DNA of 64,000 nt. Source: Roseiarcus sp963842835. GTDB taxonomy: Bacteria; Pseudomonadota; Alphaproteobacteria; Rhizobiales; Beijerinckiaceae. The stretch lies in the NCBI GenBank assembly GCA_963842835.1, contig CAWJIB010000004.1, positions 62,001 to 126,000 of the forward strand, written 5' to 3'. The position numbers and the translations under genes are program-made. Each line of letters starts with the position of its first letter. The stretch's first letter is position 1. Below, in pieces: positions 1-8,735 of the stretch. Under the pieces are notes generated by a model that was not told the DNA's origin, did no database searches, and saw only the letters and a program-made list of their open reading frames with translations.

Positions 1-70
1 TCCCGCCAACGCCCTCGATAAAGGGCGCTTGCCTCGAAGCGGACGAGAGTTGCGGCCGTGGACATGATCC

Positions 71-761
71 TCATCCTCGCAGCAACTTCATCCTTGAGCG
101 AAGCGCCTCACGAATGTGAGCCCGCGCCGTCGCTTCCGCGGCGTCCGGGTCGCGGCGGCCGATCGCGGCGATGATGTCCTTGTGCTCCCGCGCCGCCGTC
201 GGCGGCCGGCCGCCGACGCTAAACGTCGTAGCGCCCAACAGGGCGATCGAAATCCTGAAGCTCCTGCAGCGCGCTGTCGAGGTAACGGTTGTGCGCCGAG
301 CGGAAGATGGCCTCGTGGAACAAGCGATTGAGGCGCGCCATTTCGCGGGGATCGTCGCCGTGCGCCTCGAAGGCCGCCTCGAGGTCCACGAGCGCGTCGA
401 TCTCGGGCTGTGACGCCTGCTGGGCCGCTAAGCGCGCCGCGGCGCCTTCGAGGATTTCGCGCAGGGCGTAGAGCTCGACGACTTCGGCCGCGCCGAGGCT
501 GCGCACGACGAGCCCGCGCGCGCCCGCCGGCTCCACGAAGCCTTTGGTCAGGAGGCGTCCGAAGGCCTCGCGGACGGGCGTCCGGCTGACCTTGAGCCGC
601 TGGGCGACTTCCTCCTCCCGGAGACGGTCGCCAGGCCGGTAAACGCGATCCCGCAACGCCCGGCACAGCGCGCGAAAGACGAACTCGCCAAGGGGAAGCC
701 TGGCGCGATCGCGATGCAGATCCAAGCCTGCGGCTCGCGCGTCGGCACCGGATTGGCCCAT
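71..761 (-). pseudogene. GntR-family (FCD) regulator, frameshifted
   Basis: The N-terminal frame (761 down to 219) encodes a winged-helix GntR domain, with the recognition region at about residues 47-77 (REEEVAQRLKVSRTPVREAF), and the start of an FCD ligand-binding domain. It stops early at 219. The expected FCD C-terminus (LLGATTFSVGGRPPTAAREH, then a helix ending in RSRMKLLRG) continues in the next frame to a TGA at 71-73, so a single-base frameshift lies near 240-244. The gene diverges from the tricarballylate-type operon and is its likely regulator. Salmonella tcu uses a LysR-type TcuR, so a GntR regulator here would be a different control solution. Family identity is secure; whether the break is real or a read error is unknown. 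Confidence 0.8.
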
Positions 762-860
762 TGTCGCTCAGTCCCCTAATGGAAAGCTGCACGGCCGCGA
801 TCGGCTGCGCCTTCCACCCGAAAGCGCTTCAATCGTCGCCTGCCAGATGGCGATGGATTA

Positions 861-884
861 TATTGCATATTATTGTATGCAATA
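861..884. promoter_or_regulatory. Perfect dyad operator between gntR and tcu operon
   Basis: TATTGCATA and TATGCAATA form a perfect 9-bp inverted repeat around a 6-bp AT-rich spacer, in the divergent intergenic region. The size and AT-rich core fit operators of FadR/VanR-type GntR dimers. Inferred to bind the adjacent GntR regulator and control both directions. Confidence 0.7.
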
Positions 885-986
885 GCGAGCGATCGGGCGG
901 GGGCTCGAGGGAACGCGCCGAGCCGAGCCGCATGGCGGCCGAAAAGGGAACGAGGGGGCCGACGCGCCCATAGGAGGGAACCCAAG

Positions 987-2270
987 ATGACGCAGCCTGC
1001 CCAGATCAAATCGCGGCTCGGGGCGATCCTTCGCTCCACCAGCGGCAACTTCCTGGAACAATTCGACTTCTTCCTGTTCGGCTTTTACGCGACGTACATT
1101 TCCAAGGCCTTCTTCCCAGCCGGAAACGAGGCGACGGGCCTGCTGCTGACATTCACGACCTTCTGGCTCGGCGCCCTGATGCGTCCGGTCGGCGCGATCG
1201 TGCTCGGCGCCTATCTCGATCATGTCGGCCGTCGGCAGGGCCTGATCGTCACGCTGGCCATCATGGCGGTGGGCACGGCTTTGATCGCGATCACGCCGAC
1301 CTACGCAACCATTGGCCTGGCGGCGCCACTGATCGTCTTGATCGGTCGCCTTCTTCAGGGCTTTTCCGCCGGCGTCGAGCTCGGCGGCGTCTCGATCTAC
1401 CTGTTCGAGATCTCGACCCCGGGAAATCGTGGCTTCTACACGTCGTTTCAGTCGGCGAGCCAGCAGGTGGCGATCCTCGTGGCCGCCATCATTGGCTATG
1501 TCCTCAGCGCCTCGCTTCCCGCCCAGACCATCGCCGAATGGGGTTGGCGCATTCCCTTCTTCATCGGCTGCCTGATCATTCCCTTCGTCTTCGTCATCCG
1601 GCAGTCGCTGGAGGAAACACCCGAGTTCCTCGCCCAGAAGAAGCATCCGACGGCCAGCGAAGTGTTTCAGGCCATGCTGGCGAACTTGTGGATCGTGCTT
1701 CTCGGCATGCTGCTTAGCGCGATGACGACCGTGACCTTCTATTTCATCACCGTCTATACGCCGACCTTCGGCAAGAGCGTCCTGAAGCTCACTGAATCCG
1801 AAAGTCTCCTCGTCACGCTCTGCGTCGCCGTGACGAACTTCCTGTGGCTGCCGGTCGGCGGCGCGATCTCCGATCGCGTCGGCCGCAAGCCTGTGCTGCT
1901 CACGATCTCCATCCTCGCTATTGTGACAGCCTATCCCTCCTTGTCCTGGCTCGTCGCTTCGCCGACCTTCGGCAAGATGCTTGTCGTTGAGTTGTGGCTG
2001 TCGTTCTTCTTCGGCGTTTACAACGGCGCGATGGTCGCGGCTTTGTCGGAGGTCGTGCCGGCGCATGTGCGCACTACCTGCTTCTCGCTGGCCTTCAGCC
2101 TGGCGGTCGCGCTGTTCGGGACGTTCACGCCTCTCGTGGCGACATGGCTGATCGGCGTGACCGGCGACCGCGCCTCTCCCGGCTACTGGCTGATGCTCGC
2201 GGCGGCTTCGGGCGCGATCGCCACTCTGGCGATCTACCGCAACGGCCGCGCCGTTGCGCCGAGCGTCTGA
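987..2270 (+). CDS. tcuC: MHS-family MFS transporter, tricarballylate/citrate type (TcuC-like)
   Basis: A 427-aa, 12-TM major facilitator of the metabolite:H+ symporter group. The N-terminus SGNFLEQFDFFLFGFYATY is typical of CitA/TcuC/ShiA proteins, and the MHS hallmark GWRIPFFIGC lies near residue 186. The start is set at ATG 987 because AGGAGGG sits 8 nt upstream; an earlier in-frame codon would add an Arg-rich leader with no family resemblance. It is the first gene of an operon with tcuA and tcuB, which points to uptake of tricarballylate, citrate or a related tricarboxylate. The substrate is inferred from context. Confidence 0.85.
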   Translation: MTQPAQIKSRLGAILRSTSGNFLEQFDFFLFGFYATYISKAFFPAGNEATGLLLTFTTFWLGALMRPVGAIVLGAYLDHVGRRQGLIVTLAIMAVGTALIAITPTYATIGLAAPLIVLIGRLLQGFSAGVELGGVSIYLFEISTPGNRGFYTSFQSASQQVAILVAAIIGYVLSASLPAQTIAEWGWRIPFFIGCLIIPFVFVIRQSLEETPEFLAQKKHPTASEVFQAMLANLWIVLLGMLLSAMTTVTFYFITVYTPTFGKSVLKLTESESLLVTLCVAVTNFLWLPVGGAISDRVGRKPVLLTISILAIVTAYPSLSWLVASPTFGKMLVVELWLSFFFGVYNGAMVAALSEVVPAHVRTTCFSLAFSLAVALFGTFTPLVATWLIGVTGDRASPGYWLMLAAASGAIATLAIYRNGRAVAPSV

Positions 2271-2305
2271 CGCTCCGCGGTCGGCATGGATTCACCGGAG
2301 GAAAC

Positions 2306-3703
2306 ATGGTCGATCCGGCCAAGACATTCGACGTTCTGGTGGTCGGCGGCGGGAACGCCGGCCTCTGCGCGGCGATCAGCGCGCGGCGCTCCGGCGCTTC
2401 CGTCCTGGTTGTGGAAGCGGCGCCCAAATTCTATCGAGGCGGGAATACGCGCCATACCCGCAACATGCGCTGCGCCCACGATCGCGCTACGGAAATCCTG
2501 ACGGGGCCCTATACCGAACAGGAATTCTGGGACGATCTTCTGCGCGTCACCGGCGGCCAGACGGACGAGGAGCTTGCTCGTTTCATGATCCGCGAATCCA
2601 AGGACATTCTCACCTGGATCGTGGAGCAGGGCGTCAGATGGCAGCCCTCTCTCGGCGGCACGCTGAGCCTCGGGCGGACCAATTCGTTTTTCCTGGGCGG
2701 CGGCCGCGCCATGCTCAACGCTCTCTACCGAACCGCGGAAGCGCTCGGCGTCGAGGTTCTCTACGACGCGGAAGTCGTCGATCTGGAGATCGACGGCGGC
2801 GCGTTCCGATCGGCGAGCGTGAAGCGGCCCGAGGGCCATGTGCGCATCCGCGCCAAGGCGCTCGTCGCCGCCGCGGGCGGCTTCGAGGCGAATATCGATT
2901 GGCTCAAGCAATCCTGGGGGCCGATCGCCGAAAACTTCCTTATTCGCGGCACGCCTTATAATCGCGGCTCGGTCCTGCGGATGCTGATCGACAAGGGCGT
3001 CGAAGAGATCGGCGATCCCACGCAGTGCCACGCCGTCGCGATCGACGCGCGCGCGCCGAAATTCGACGGCGGCATCATCACGCGGCTCGATTGCGTGGTC
3101 TTCGGCGTCGTCGTCAACAAGAACGCCGAACGCTTCTACGACGAGGGCGAGGACATCTGGCCCAAGCGCTATGCGATCTGGGGTCGCCTTGTCGCGGCTC
3201 AACCCGATCAAATCGCCTACATCCTATTCGACGCGTCCTCGCTGAACCTGTTCATGCCCTCGCTCTATCCGCCAATTCAGGCGGCGACCCCGGGCGAACT
3301 CGCCGGCAAGCTCGGCCTCGAAGCGGCAGCGTTGGAGCGCACGGTCGCCACGTTCAACGATGCGGTGCGCCCGGGGACTTTCGACCACAAGATCCTCGAC
3401 GATTGCCGCACGGAAGGCCTGACGCCGCCGAAAAGCCACTGGGCGAGGCGCATCGAGAAGGCGCCTTTCTACGCCTATCCCGTGCGCCCCGGCATCACCT
3501 TCACCTATCTCGGCACACGCGTGAATAAGAACGCGCGCATGTTGATGGCCGACGGAACGCCGGCCGCCAATATGTTCGCGGCCGGCGAGATCATGGCCGG
3601 AAATGTTCTGGGGCGCGGTTACGCGGCTGGAATCGGGATGACGATCGGAAGCGTCTTTGGGCGCGCCGCGGGACGGGAGGCCGCCGCCAGTGCACGCAAC
3701 TGA
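2306..3703 (+). CDS. tcuA: FAD-dependent tricarballylate dehydrogenase TcuA
   Basis: A 465-aa flavoprotein of the fumarate reductase/succinate dehydrogenase flavoprotein superfamily. The dinucleotide-binding motif VVGGGNAGLCAA is at residues 13-24, followed by the GGNTRHTRNMR region typical of TcuA. The C-terminal FAD segment ends GEIMAGNVLGRGYAAGIGMT. TcuA oxidises tricarballylate to cis-aconitate and passes electrons to TcuB. The start ATG follows GGAGGAAAC. The downstream tcuB overlaps its end by 14 nt, indicating translational coupling. The family call is strong; the exact tricarboxylate used is inferred. Confidence 0.88.
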   Translation: MVDPAKTFDVLVVGGGNAGLCAAISARRSGASVLVVEAAPKFYRGGNTRHTRNMRCAHDRATEILTGPYTEQEFWDDLLRVTGGQTDEELARFMIRESKDILTWIVEQGVRWQPSLGGTLSLGRTNSFFLGGGRAMLNALYRTAEALGVEVLYDAEVVDLEIDGGAFRSASVKRPEGHVRIRAKALVAAAGGFEANIDWLKQSWGPIAENFLIRGTPYNRGSVLRMLIDKGVEEIGDPTQCHAVAIDARAPKFDGGIITRLDCVVFGVVVNKNAERFYDEGEDIWPKRYAIWGRLVAAQPDQIAYILFDASSLNLFMPSLYPPIQAATPGELAGKLGLEAAALERTVATFNDAVRPGTFDHKILDDCRTEGLTPPKSHWARRIEKAPFYAYPVRPGITFTYLGTRVNKNARMLMADGTPAANMFAAGEIMAGNVLGRGYAAGIGMTIGSVFGRAAGREAAASARN

Positions 3704-4814
3704 CCTTCTTGACGAGGCCGACCGCCTGATGACGGTCTGCAACTCCTGCCGCTATTGCGAAGGCCTCTGCGCCGTCTTCCCGGCAATGGAGATGCGCCGC
3801 TCCTTCGCCGACGGCGATCTGAACTACCTCGCCAATCTCTGCCACAGCTGCGGCGCCTGTTATGTCGACTGCCAATTCTCGCCGCCCCACCAATTCGCCG
3901 TGAACGTTCCCAAAACGCTCGCGCAGGCGCGCGCCGATTCTTACTCGGCCTACGCCTGGCCCAGCGCCTTTTCCCGCATGTTCGCGCGCAACGGGCTGGC
4001 GATCAGCCTCGTCGCGGCGCTGAGCGTCGCGGGCTTCGTCGTCGGGTTCGCGGCATGGCGCGATCCGCGCACGCTCTTGGGCGTCCACAAGGGCGCCGGC
4101 GCCTTCTATGCGTTGATGCCCCATGACGCGATGGCGGCTCTGTTCGGCGCCGCCCTGGTTTATGCGATCGCGGCGATGATCATAGGCGTGCGCAAGTTTT
4201 GGCGTGACATCGGCGAGCCTGCGGCGACCTTCGCGCAGCCGCATCCGGTCTGGCAGGCGATCAAGGACGCCGCCCGCCTGCGGTATCTCGATGGCGGCGG
4301 CGTCGGCTGCTACAACGAAGACGAGCGCCCGACGGACCGGCGGCGCTTTTTCCACCATTGCGCGTTTTACGGCTTCGGGGCGTGTTTCGCCGCGACGTCG
4401 CTGGCCACGCTCTACCATTACCTGTTGGGACGCGAAGCCCCCTATCCCTTGTGGGACGTTCCGGTTGTGCTCGGCGCGACCGGGGGCGTCGGCCTCCTCA
4501 TCGGACCCGCCGGGCTTTTCATCGCCAAGCTTCGGCGTGACCCGGCCATGGAGGATGAACAAAGGTTCGGGATGGAAGTCGCCTTTCTCGCCATGCTGTT
4601 CCTGACGAGCGCGACGGGTCTGGCGCTGCTGAGCCTGCGCGAGACGCCGGCGATGGGGCTGGTTCTCGCGCTGCATCTGGGCGTCGTTTTCGCTTTGTTC
4701 GTCACCATGCCCTACGGAAAGTTCGTGCACGGGATATATCGCTTCGCCGCTCTGGCGCGCTACGCGAAAGAGCGCCACGAACAATCCCTTCGGGCCGAGG
4801 AGGCCGAGGCTTAG
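3690..4814 (+). CDS. tcuB: Tricarballylate utilization protein TcuB (CitB type)
   Basis: A 374-aa membrane Fe-S/heme protein. Two N-terminal ferredoxin-like clusters (Cys17, 20, 23, 27 and Cys51, 54, 57, 61) precede about six membrane segments. TcuB re-oxidises reduced TcuA and sends electrons toward quinones. The GTG at 3690 is preferred because GGGAGG lies about 9 nt upstream, it overlaps the tcuA end, and DLLDEADRLMTVCNSC matches the family N-terminus. The tcuC-tcuA-tcuB order is complete. Confidence 0.88.
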   Translation: MHATDLLDEADRLMTVCNSCRYCEGLCAVFPAMEMRRSFADGDLNYLANLCHSCGACYVDCQFSPPHQFAVNVPKTLAQARADSYSAYAWPSAFSRMFARNGLAISLVAALSVAGFVVGFAAWRDPRTLLGVHKGAGAFYALMPHDAMAALFGAALVYAIAAMIIGVRKFWRDIGEPAATFAQPHPVWQAIKDAARLRYLDGGGVGCYNEDERPTDRRRFFHHCAFYGFGACFAATSLATLYHYLLGREAPYPLWDVPVVLGATGGVGLLIGPAGLFIAKLRRDPAMEDEQRFGMEVAFLAMLFLTSATGLALLSLRETPAMGLVLALHLGVVFALFVTMPYGKFVHGIYRFAALARYAKERHEQSLRAEEAEA

Positions 4815-5069
4815 GTCGGACGAAGCCATTTGAAGCGGAGCGACCCCTGCCCGACGCAACAGGTTCGACGCATTGCCGCTTTCGCGAGTTTCACTCGTCA
4901 ACCGCGCCGGCGCGTCGCAAGACCCGCGGGCATATTGGATGCGCGTTCGCCATCCCGGTTGATCCCCCTCATTGACGCGGAGCGCGCGTCCGGGTCACCA
5001 AGGCCAGGGCCTTCGGTTCGAATCGGGCGGGGAGGACTGTTCACGCATGCGCTCGCGAGAGTCTCAACG

Positions 5070-7055
5070 ATGATTGACGGCCGGAGCCCTCGCAGAGCCC
5101 TGTCCGCCGCGTCCCTCGCCGCGCAAGCCGAGGAGCGCTCGTCCCATGCGCCGCACGGCGGGCTCGCGGCCTTGTCGATCGGCGCGCTCGGCGTTGTCTA
5201 CGGCGATATCGGCACCTCGCCGCTTTACGCCGTCGACCAGATCTTCTCGGGGCCGGCCGGCGTGACGCCGACGCCCGCCAACGTGCTCGGCGCGATATCC
5301 CTGGCGATCTGGACGATCACGCTGATCGTCGCGGTCAAATACGCGCTGCTCGTCCTCAACGCCGAGAACGACGGCGAAGGCGGCGTTTTCGCGCTTTACG
5401 GCCTGTTGCACAGATATAAGAATCAAGGCGCGCTCGTCCTGTTGTGGTCGCTGATGCTGGGCGCCGGCCTGTTGTTCGGCGACGGCATGATCACGCCCGC
5501 CATCAGCGTGCTCTCGGCGGTCGAAGGGCTCGATGTCGCCACGCCCGCCCTGTCGCCTTATGTCGTGCCGATCACGGTCGGGCTGCTGACCGGTCTGTTT
5601 GCCATCCAGTTCAAGGGCGCCTCGCGCATCGGCTTCTTCTTCGGGCCTGTTCTGATCGTGTGGTTCGTCGTCATCGCCGCTCTCGGCGTCGCGCAAATTG
5701 CGCGCGAGCCGCAAATCCTGGCGGCGTTCAATCCCGTCCTCGGATTGGCGTTCCTCGCGCACGCCGGATTGCGCGAAGCGCTGCTCATCCTCAGCGCGTT
5801 GATGCTGGTCGTCACGGGTGGCGAAGCGATGTACGCCGACCTCGGGCATTTCGGCGCGCGGCCGATCCGCGTCAGCTGGTTCGCGATCGTCTTTCCCGCG
5901 CTTCTCGCCAATTATCTCGGGCAGGGGGCCTATATGCTCAGCGGCGCTCCCGTCGCGGACGGCAAGCTCTTCTACTCCATGGCGCCGGCGCCGATGCTCT
6001 ACCCGCTGGTGCTGCTGGCGACGGTCGCGACCGTGATCGCCTCGCAGGCGTTGATTTCCGGCGCCTTCTCGCTGACCTCGCAGGCCATCGGGCTCGGTCT
6101 TTTCCCGCGCATCGCCGTCTTGCACACCCATCGCGCCCATGCCGGGCAGATCTATATCCCCTTCATCAATTGGTCGCTCTTCCTCGGTTGCGTCGCGCTC
6201 GTCGTGGGCTTCGGTTCGGCGGCGGCCTTGGCGGCGGCTTATGGGCTGGCCGTCGCGGGCGTCATGCTCATCACGTCGCTGGCGATGTTCGCGATCGCGC
6301 GGCGCTACTGGCGCTGGGGCGCGGCGCGCACCGCCCTCGTCTGGGTGCCGCTGACGGCGCTCAACGCGGCTTTTCTGACCGCGAGTTCGCTCAAATTCCT
6401 CGAAGGCGGATTCGTGCCGCTGTCGGTCGGCGCGGCGGCTTTTCTGATCATGGCGACGTGGCGCTGGGGCCGCAAGGCGACCTTCGCCGCCTATGCCGCA
6501 AAATCGACGATGACAATGGCCGAGTTGATCGCGCTCCATCGTGGCGCCCGGTTTTTTCTCGAGCGCAACGCGCTATTGATGGCGCCGCATCCGCTGCACC
6601 ATCCCGGCGACCGCGCGCCCGCCCTCGTCGCGCTTCTTTGGGAGCGAAGCGGCGTTCTGCCGCGCAACATGATCTTCGTCGAAGTGACCCACCCCAAGGT
6701 CCCCTATATCCGGGACAACCGCTACCACGTGACCGTCTTCGATCGCGATCACGACAAGGGAAGCATCATAGGCGTCGAGCTTCGCTTCGGCTTCATGGAG
6801 GAGCCGAACGTCGAGAGCTTTCTCGAGGATATGGCGCGCCACAAGCAGATCGATCTGCCGACCGATCCCGGACAATGGATCGTCCACGTCGCGCACGAGA
6901 ACCTGCTGCCGGGCCGGCGCGCGAACGTCTTCAGGCGCCTGCGATTCCGTTTGTTCCTCTTCCTGCGCCTGGTTTCGCGGCCGGCCTATTACGCCTACGG
7001 CCTGGGCGACGAAGTGCGGCTTTCCGTGGAAATCATGCCGGTGCGGGTGCGGTAG
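5070..7055 (+). CDS. kup: Kup-type low-affinity potassium transporter
   Basis: A 661-aa Kup/HAK/KT protein with about 12 membrane helices and a soluble C-terminus. Diagnostic stretches are GVVYGDIGTSPLYAVDQIF, NAENDGEGGVFALYGLL and GDGMITPAISVLSAVEGL. It imports K+ by proton symport. The ATG at 5070 gives MIDGRSPRRALS ahead of the first helix; the longer upstream frame is Arg/Pro-rich and probably untranslated. It is monocistronic and convergent with pmtA across the IS pair, ending 14 bp before the left IS copy, so the coding region is intact. Confidence 0.95.
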   Translation: MIDGRSPRRALSAASLAAQAEERSSHAPHGGLAALSIGALGVVYGDIGTSPLYAVDQIFSGPAGVTPTPANVLGAISLAIWTITLIVAVKYALLVLNAENDGEGGVFALYGLLHRYKNQGALVLLWSLMLGAGLLFGDGMITPAISVLSAVEGLDVATPALSPYVVPITVGLLTGLFAIQFKGASRIGFFFGPVLIVWFVVIAALGVAQIAREPQILAAFNPVLGLAFLAHAGLREALLILSALMLVVTGGEAMYADLGHFGARPIRVSWFAIVFPALLANYLGQGAYMLSGAPVADGKLFYSMAPAPMLYPLVLLATVATVIASQALISGAFSLTSQAIGLGLFPRIAVLHTHRAHAGQIYIPFINWSLFLGCVALVVGFGSAAALAAAYGLAVAGVMLITSLAMFAIARRYWRWGAARTALVWVPLTALNAAFLTASSLKFLEGGFVPLSVGAAAFLIMATWRWGRKATFAAYAAKSTMTMAELIALHRGARFFLERNALLMAPHPLHHPGDRAPALVALLWERSGVLPRNMIFVEVTHPKVPYIRDNRYHVTVFDRDHDKGSIIGVELRFGFMEEPNVESFLEDMARHKQIDLPTDPGQWIVHVAHENLLPGRRANVFRRLRFRLFLFLRLVSRPAYYAYGLGDEVRLSVEIMPVRVR

Positions 7056-7098
7056 GATCCTTCGCCGTCATGTATGGACGGCCCCCTCGTTGCAAGGC

Positions 7099-7361
7099 AT
7101 TTTTCAGCGGCTTCGGCTTGAAGTCTGGAGCGGTCATGTATTCGGCCTTTTGACGCGGTTCATGACCGCTGGCCCCGATGGGTTTCGCGGATTGGGCTCC
7201 CTGCATTGCGGCGCGCTTTTGAGGCGCGATGACGGTTCGGAGTGTCCCAACCCAGGTCCTGACCTTTTTGCCGTCGCTACCGTTTGCTCCTTGCTTCGTC
7301 TCCGACCCTGCGTCGCCGCCTGGCCGGAAAGGGGTTGTCTGGCCTTGGCTCTACATTTTTC
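7099..7361 (-). ncRNA. Candidate guide (bridge/seek) RNA region, left IS copy
   Basis: Non-coding end between the transposase stop and the terminal repeat, the place where IS1111-type elements encode their guide RNA. It is the exact mirror of 9768-10030. RNA boundaries cannot be set from sequence alone. Confidence 0.4.
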
Positions 7362-8393
7362 TCACGCCGCCTTGGCTTGCGCCGCGGGCCGCCGATAGGC
7401 CTCGCCCGAAGTCAAAACAGCCCAGGCGATCCGGGCGGTTTTGGCCGCCTGCGCCAGCACGGCGACCTTGACCGGGCGACGGGCGAGGATGGCGCGCTGC
7501 CACTCGGTGGCGCGGCCCGTGTTGGCGCGCGCGCCGCGCATGATCGTGCTGGCGCCCAACGCCAGCAGCGAGCGCAGCCGCCGCTCCCCTTGCCGGGTGA
7601 TGCCGAGCTTTGTCGTCTTACCCCCGCTCGAACTCTCGCGCGGCGTCAGTCCCGCCCAGGCGGCGAAATCGCGCGCCGAATCGAAACGCTTTCCGTCGCC
7701 GATCGCCGCGACAATGGCGTGCGCCGTGATGGCGCCGACGCCGGGGATCGCGCATAGACGCCGCATGTCCGGGTTCTCCTTGGCCGCCGCCAGTATCCGC
7801 GCCTCGAGCTCGTCGATATCCCCGGCCAGACTATCGATCTGCCGGCCCAGCGCTTCCAGCGTCGCCCTCAGCGGCGCCGGCACGCGCGCATCGCCTACCC
7901 GAACCAACTCTCGCAACTCGGCAAAGCCCAACCGGCCTTGCGCCGCGATAATCCCCATCTCGGCGAGCAAACCGCGTAAGCAGTTGGAAAGCTGAGTCCG
8001 CTGCTTGATCAAAAGCTCGCGTCCGCGCTCGACCGCCCGCATCGCCTGTTGCTCGACGCTCTTGATTGCCACGTAACGCATGTCCGCGCGACCCATCGCC
8101 GCGCAAATCGCCGCCGCATCGCGGGCGTCGGTTTTATTGCGCCGAACAAAGGGCTTCACATAGGCCGCCGGAATTAAGCGAACCTCATGCCCGAGCGCGC
8201 GCAAGGCGCGGCCCCAATAATGCGCCGAGCCGCAAGCCTCCAACCCAACCGTGCAGCGCGGCTGCTTGCTGAAGAACGCTTCGAGCTGCGCGCGACGAAG
8301 CTTTTTCTGAAAGACGATCTCGCCCTTGGCGCCTTCGCCGTGGACTTGAAAAACCGACTTGGCCAAATCGAGACCGATCGTGATAGCGTTCAT
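7362..8393 (-). CDS. IS110-family transposase, left copy
   Basis: A 343-aa DEDD transposase, identical in sequence to the right-hand copy. The RuvC-like N-terminal domain shows D9, E52, D89 and D92. A helical middle is followed by the transposase IS116/110/902 domain with IPGVGAITAHAIVAAIGDG and the Ser-rich PRESSSGGKT near residue 255 that holds the family's catalytic serine. It is intact and therefore potentially active. It would work with a guide RNA encoded in the adjacent non-coding end. Confidence 0.96.
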   Translation of the reverse strand: MNAITIGLDLAKSVFQVHGEGAKGEIVFQKKLRRAQLEAFFSKQPRCTVGLEACGSAHYWGRALRALGHEVRLIPAAYVKPFVRRNKTDARDAAAICAAMGRADMRYVAIKSVEQQAMRAVERGRELLIKQRTQLSNCLRGLLAEMGIIAAQGRLGFAELRELVRVGDARVPAPLRATLEALGRQIDSLAGDIDELEARILAAAKENPDMRRLCAIPGVGAITAHAIVAAIGDGKRFDSARDFAAWAGLTPRESSSGGKTTKLGITRQGERRLRSLLALGASTIMRGARANTGRATEWQRAILARRPVKVAVLAQAAKTARIAWAVLTSGEAYRRPAAQAKAA

Positions 8394-8476
8394 CTGGGCG
8401 GCTCCTATCGCTGGTTGGCGAATCGCAACAACGACCAGCTTGGCACGTCGATGCCGTCAGGGGCCGTCCACCCAGC

Positions 8477-8508
8477 ATGTATGGACGGCCCCCTCGTTGC
8501 AAGGCATT
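8477..8508 (-). mobile_element. Right-end remnant of a third IS110-type copy
   Basis: About 32 bp matching the outer right end of both full copies (compare 10029-10060), directly joined to the left end of the left copy. This recreates a right-end/left-end junction like that of tandem or circular IS110 forms. It reads as the residue of a deleted tandem copy. Confidence 0.7.
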
Positions 8509-8653
8509 GCGAGCGAGGCGAAGCAATTCGGATATCGAGGGCTTGCCGATCGAGGCGCGCGTTTCGCAGCGCTCGCAAGATTCGCGAGGGCGCCCGTCAG
8601 CGCCAAGTCGCCGGTCGTGACGATCTCTGGATTGCTTCGCTTCGCTCGCAATG
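8503..8653. repeat. REP pair (BIME-like) between the two IS copies
   Basis: Two inverted REP units lie in the loop between the IS copies: ATTGCGAGCGAGGCGAAGC near 8506 and its inverse GATTGCTTCGCTTCGCTCGC near 8631-8650. The motif resembles REP elements common between genes of Hyphomicrobiales. The right IS copy begins exactly at the CGCAATG end of one unit, so a REP was the insertion target. Confidence 0.75.
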
Positions 8654-8735
8654 CTGGGTGGACGGCCCCTGACGGCATCGACGTGCCAAGCTGGTCGTTG
8701 TTGCAATTCGCCAACCAGCGATAGGAGCCGCCCAG

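Larger units (their letters stand above)
7069..8475 (-). mobile_element. IS110 family, IS1111-type element, left copy
   Basis: This 1407-bp element is the mirror image of the copy at 8654-10060; positions pair with a constant sum of 17129. The perfect inverted repeat reaches 7066-8478 against 8651-10063, with one mismatch noticed (8424 versus 8705). Subterminal inverted repeats share TGGACGGCCCC (near 7073 and 8463). About 290 bp of non-coding DNA follow the transposase stop and only about 80 bp precede its start, which is the IS1111 arrangement. The outer end lies 14 bp past the kup stop. Confidence 0.9.

Noticed and set aside
88..792. Long Arg-rich open frame covering the GntR gene
   Set aside because: It is a G+C-rich shadow frame; the GntR and FCD patterns are in the other frames.
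870..2066. 398-codon minus-strand frame over the MFS gene
   Set aside because: Composition (Asp/Arg/His-rich) is typical of an antisense shadow, and the plus strand encodes a clear 12-helix transporter.
4980..5040. GGTTCGAATC stretch that looks like a tRNA T-arm upstream of kup
   Set aside because: No acceptor pairing, anticodon arm or CCA end could be fitted.
5064..6539. 491-codon minus-strand frame over kup
   Set aside because: Shadow of the Kup gene with no recognisable domain.
8394..8735. Small frames between the two transposases (for example 8359-8724)
   Set aside because: They read through IS ends and REP units and exist on both strands by mirror symmetry.
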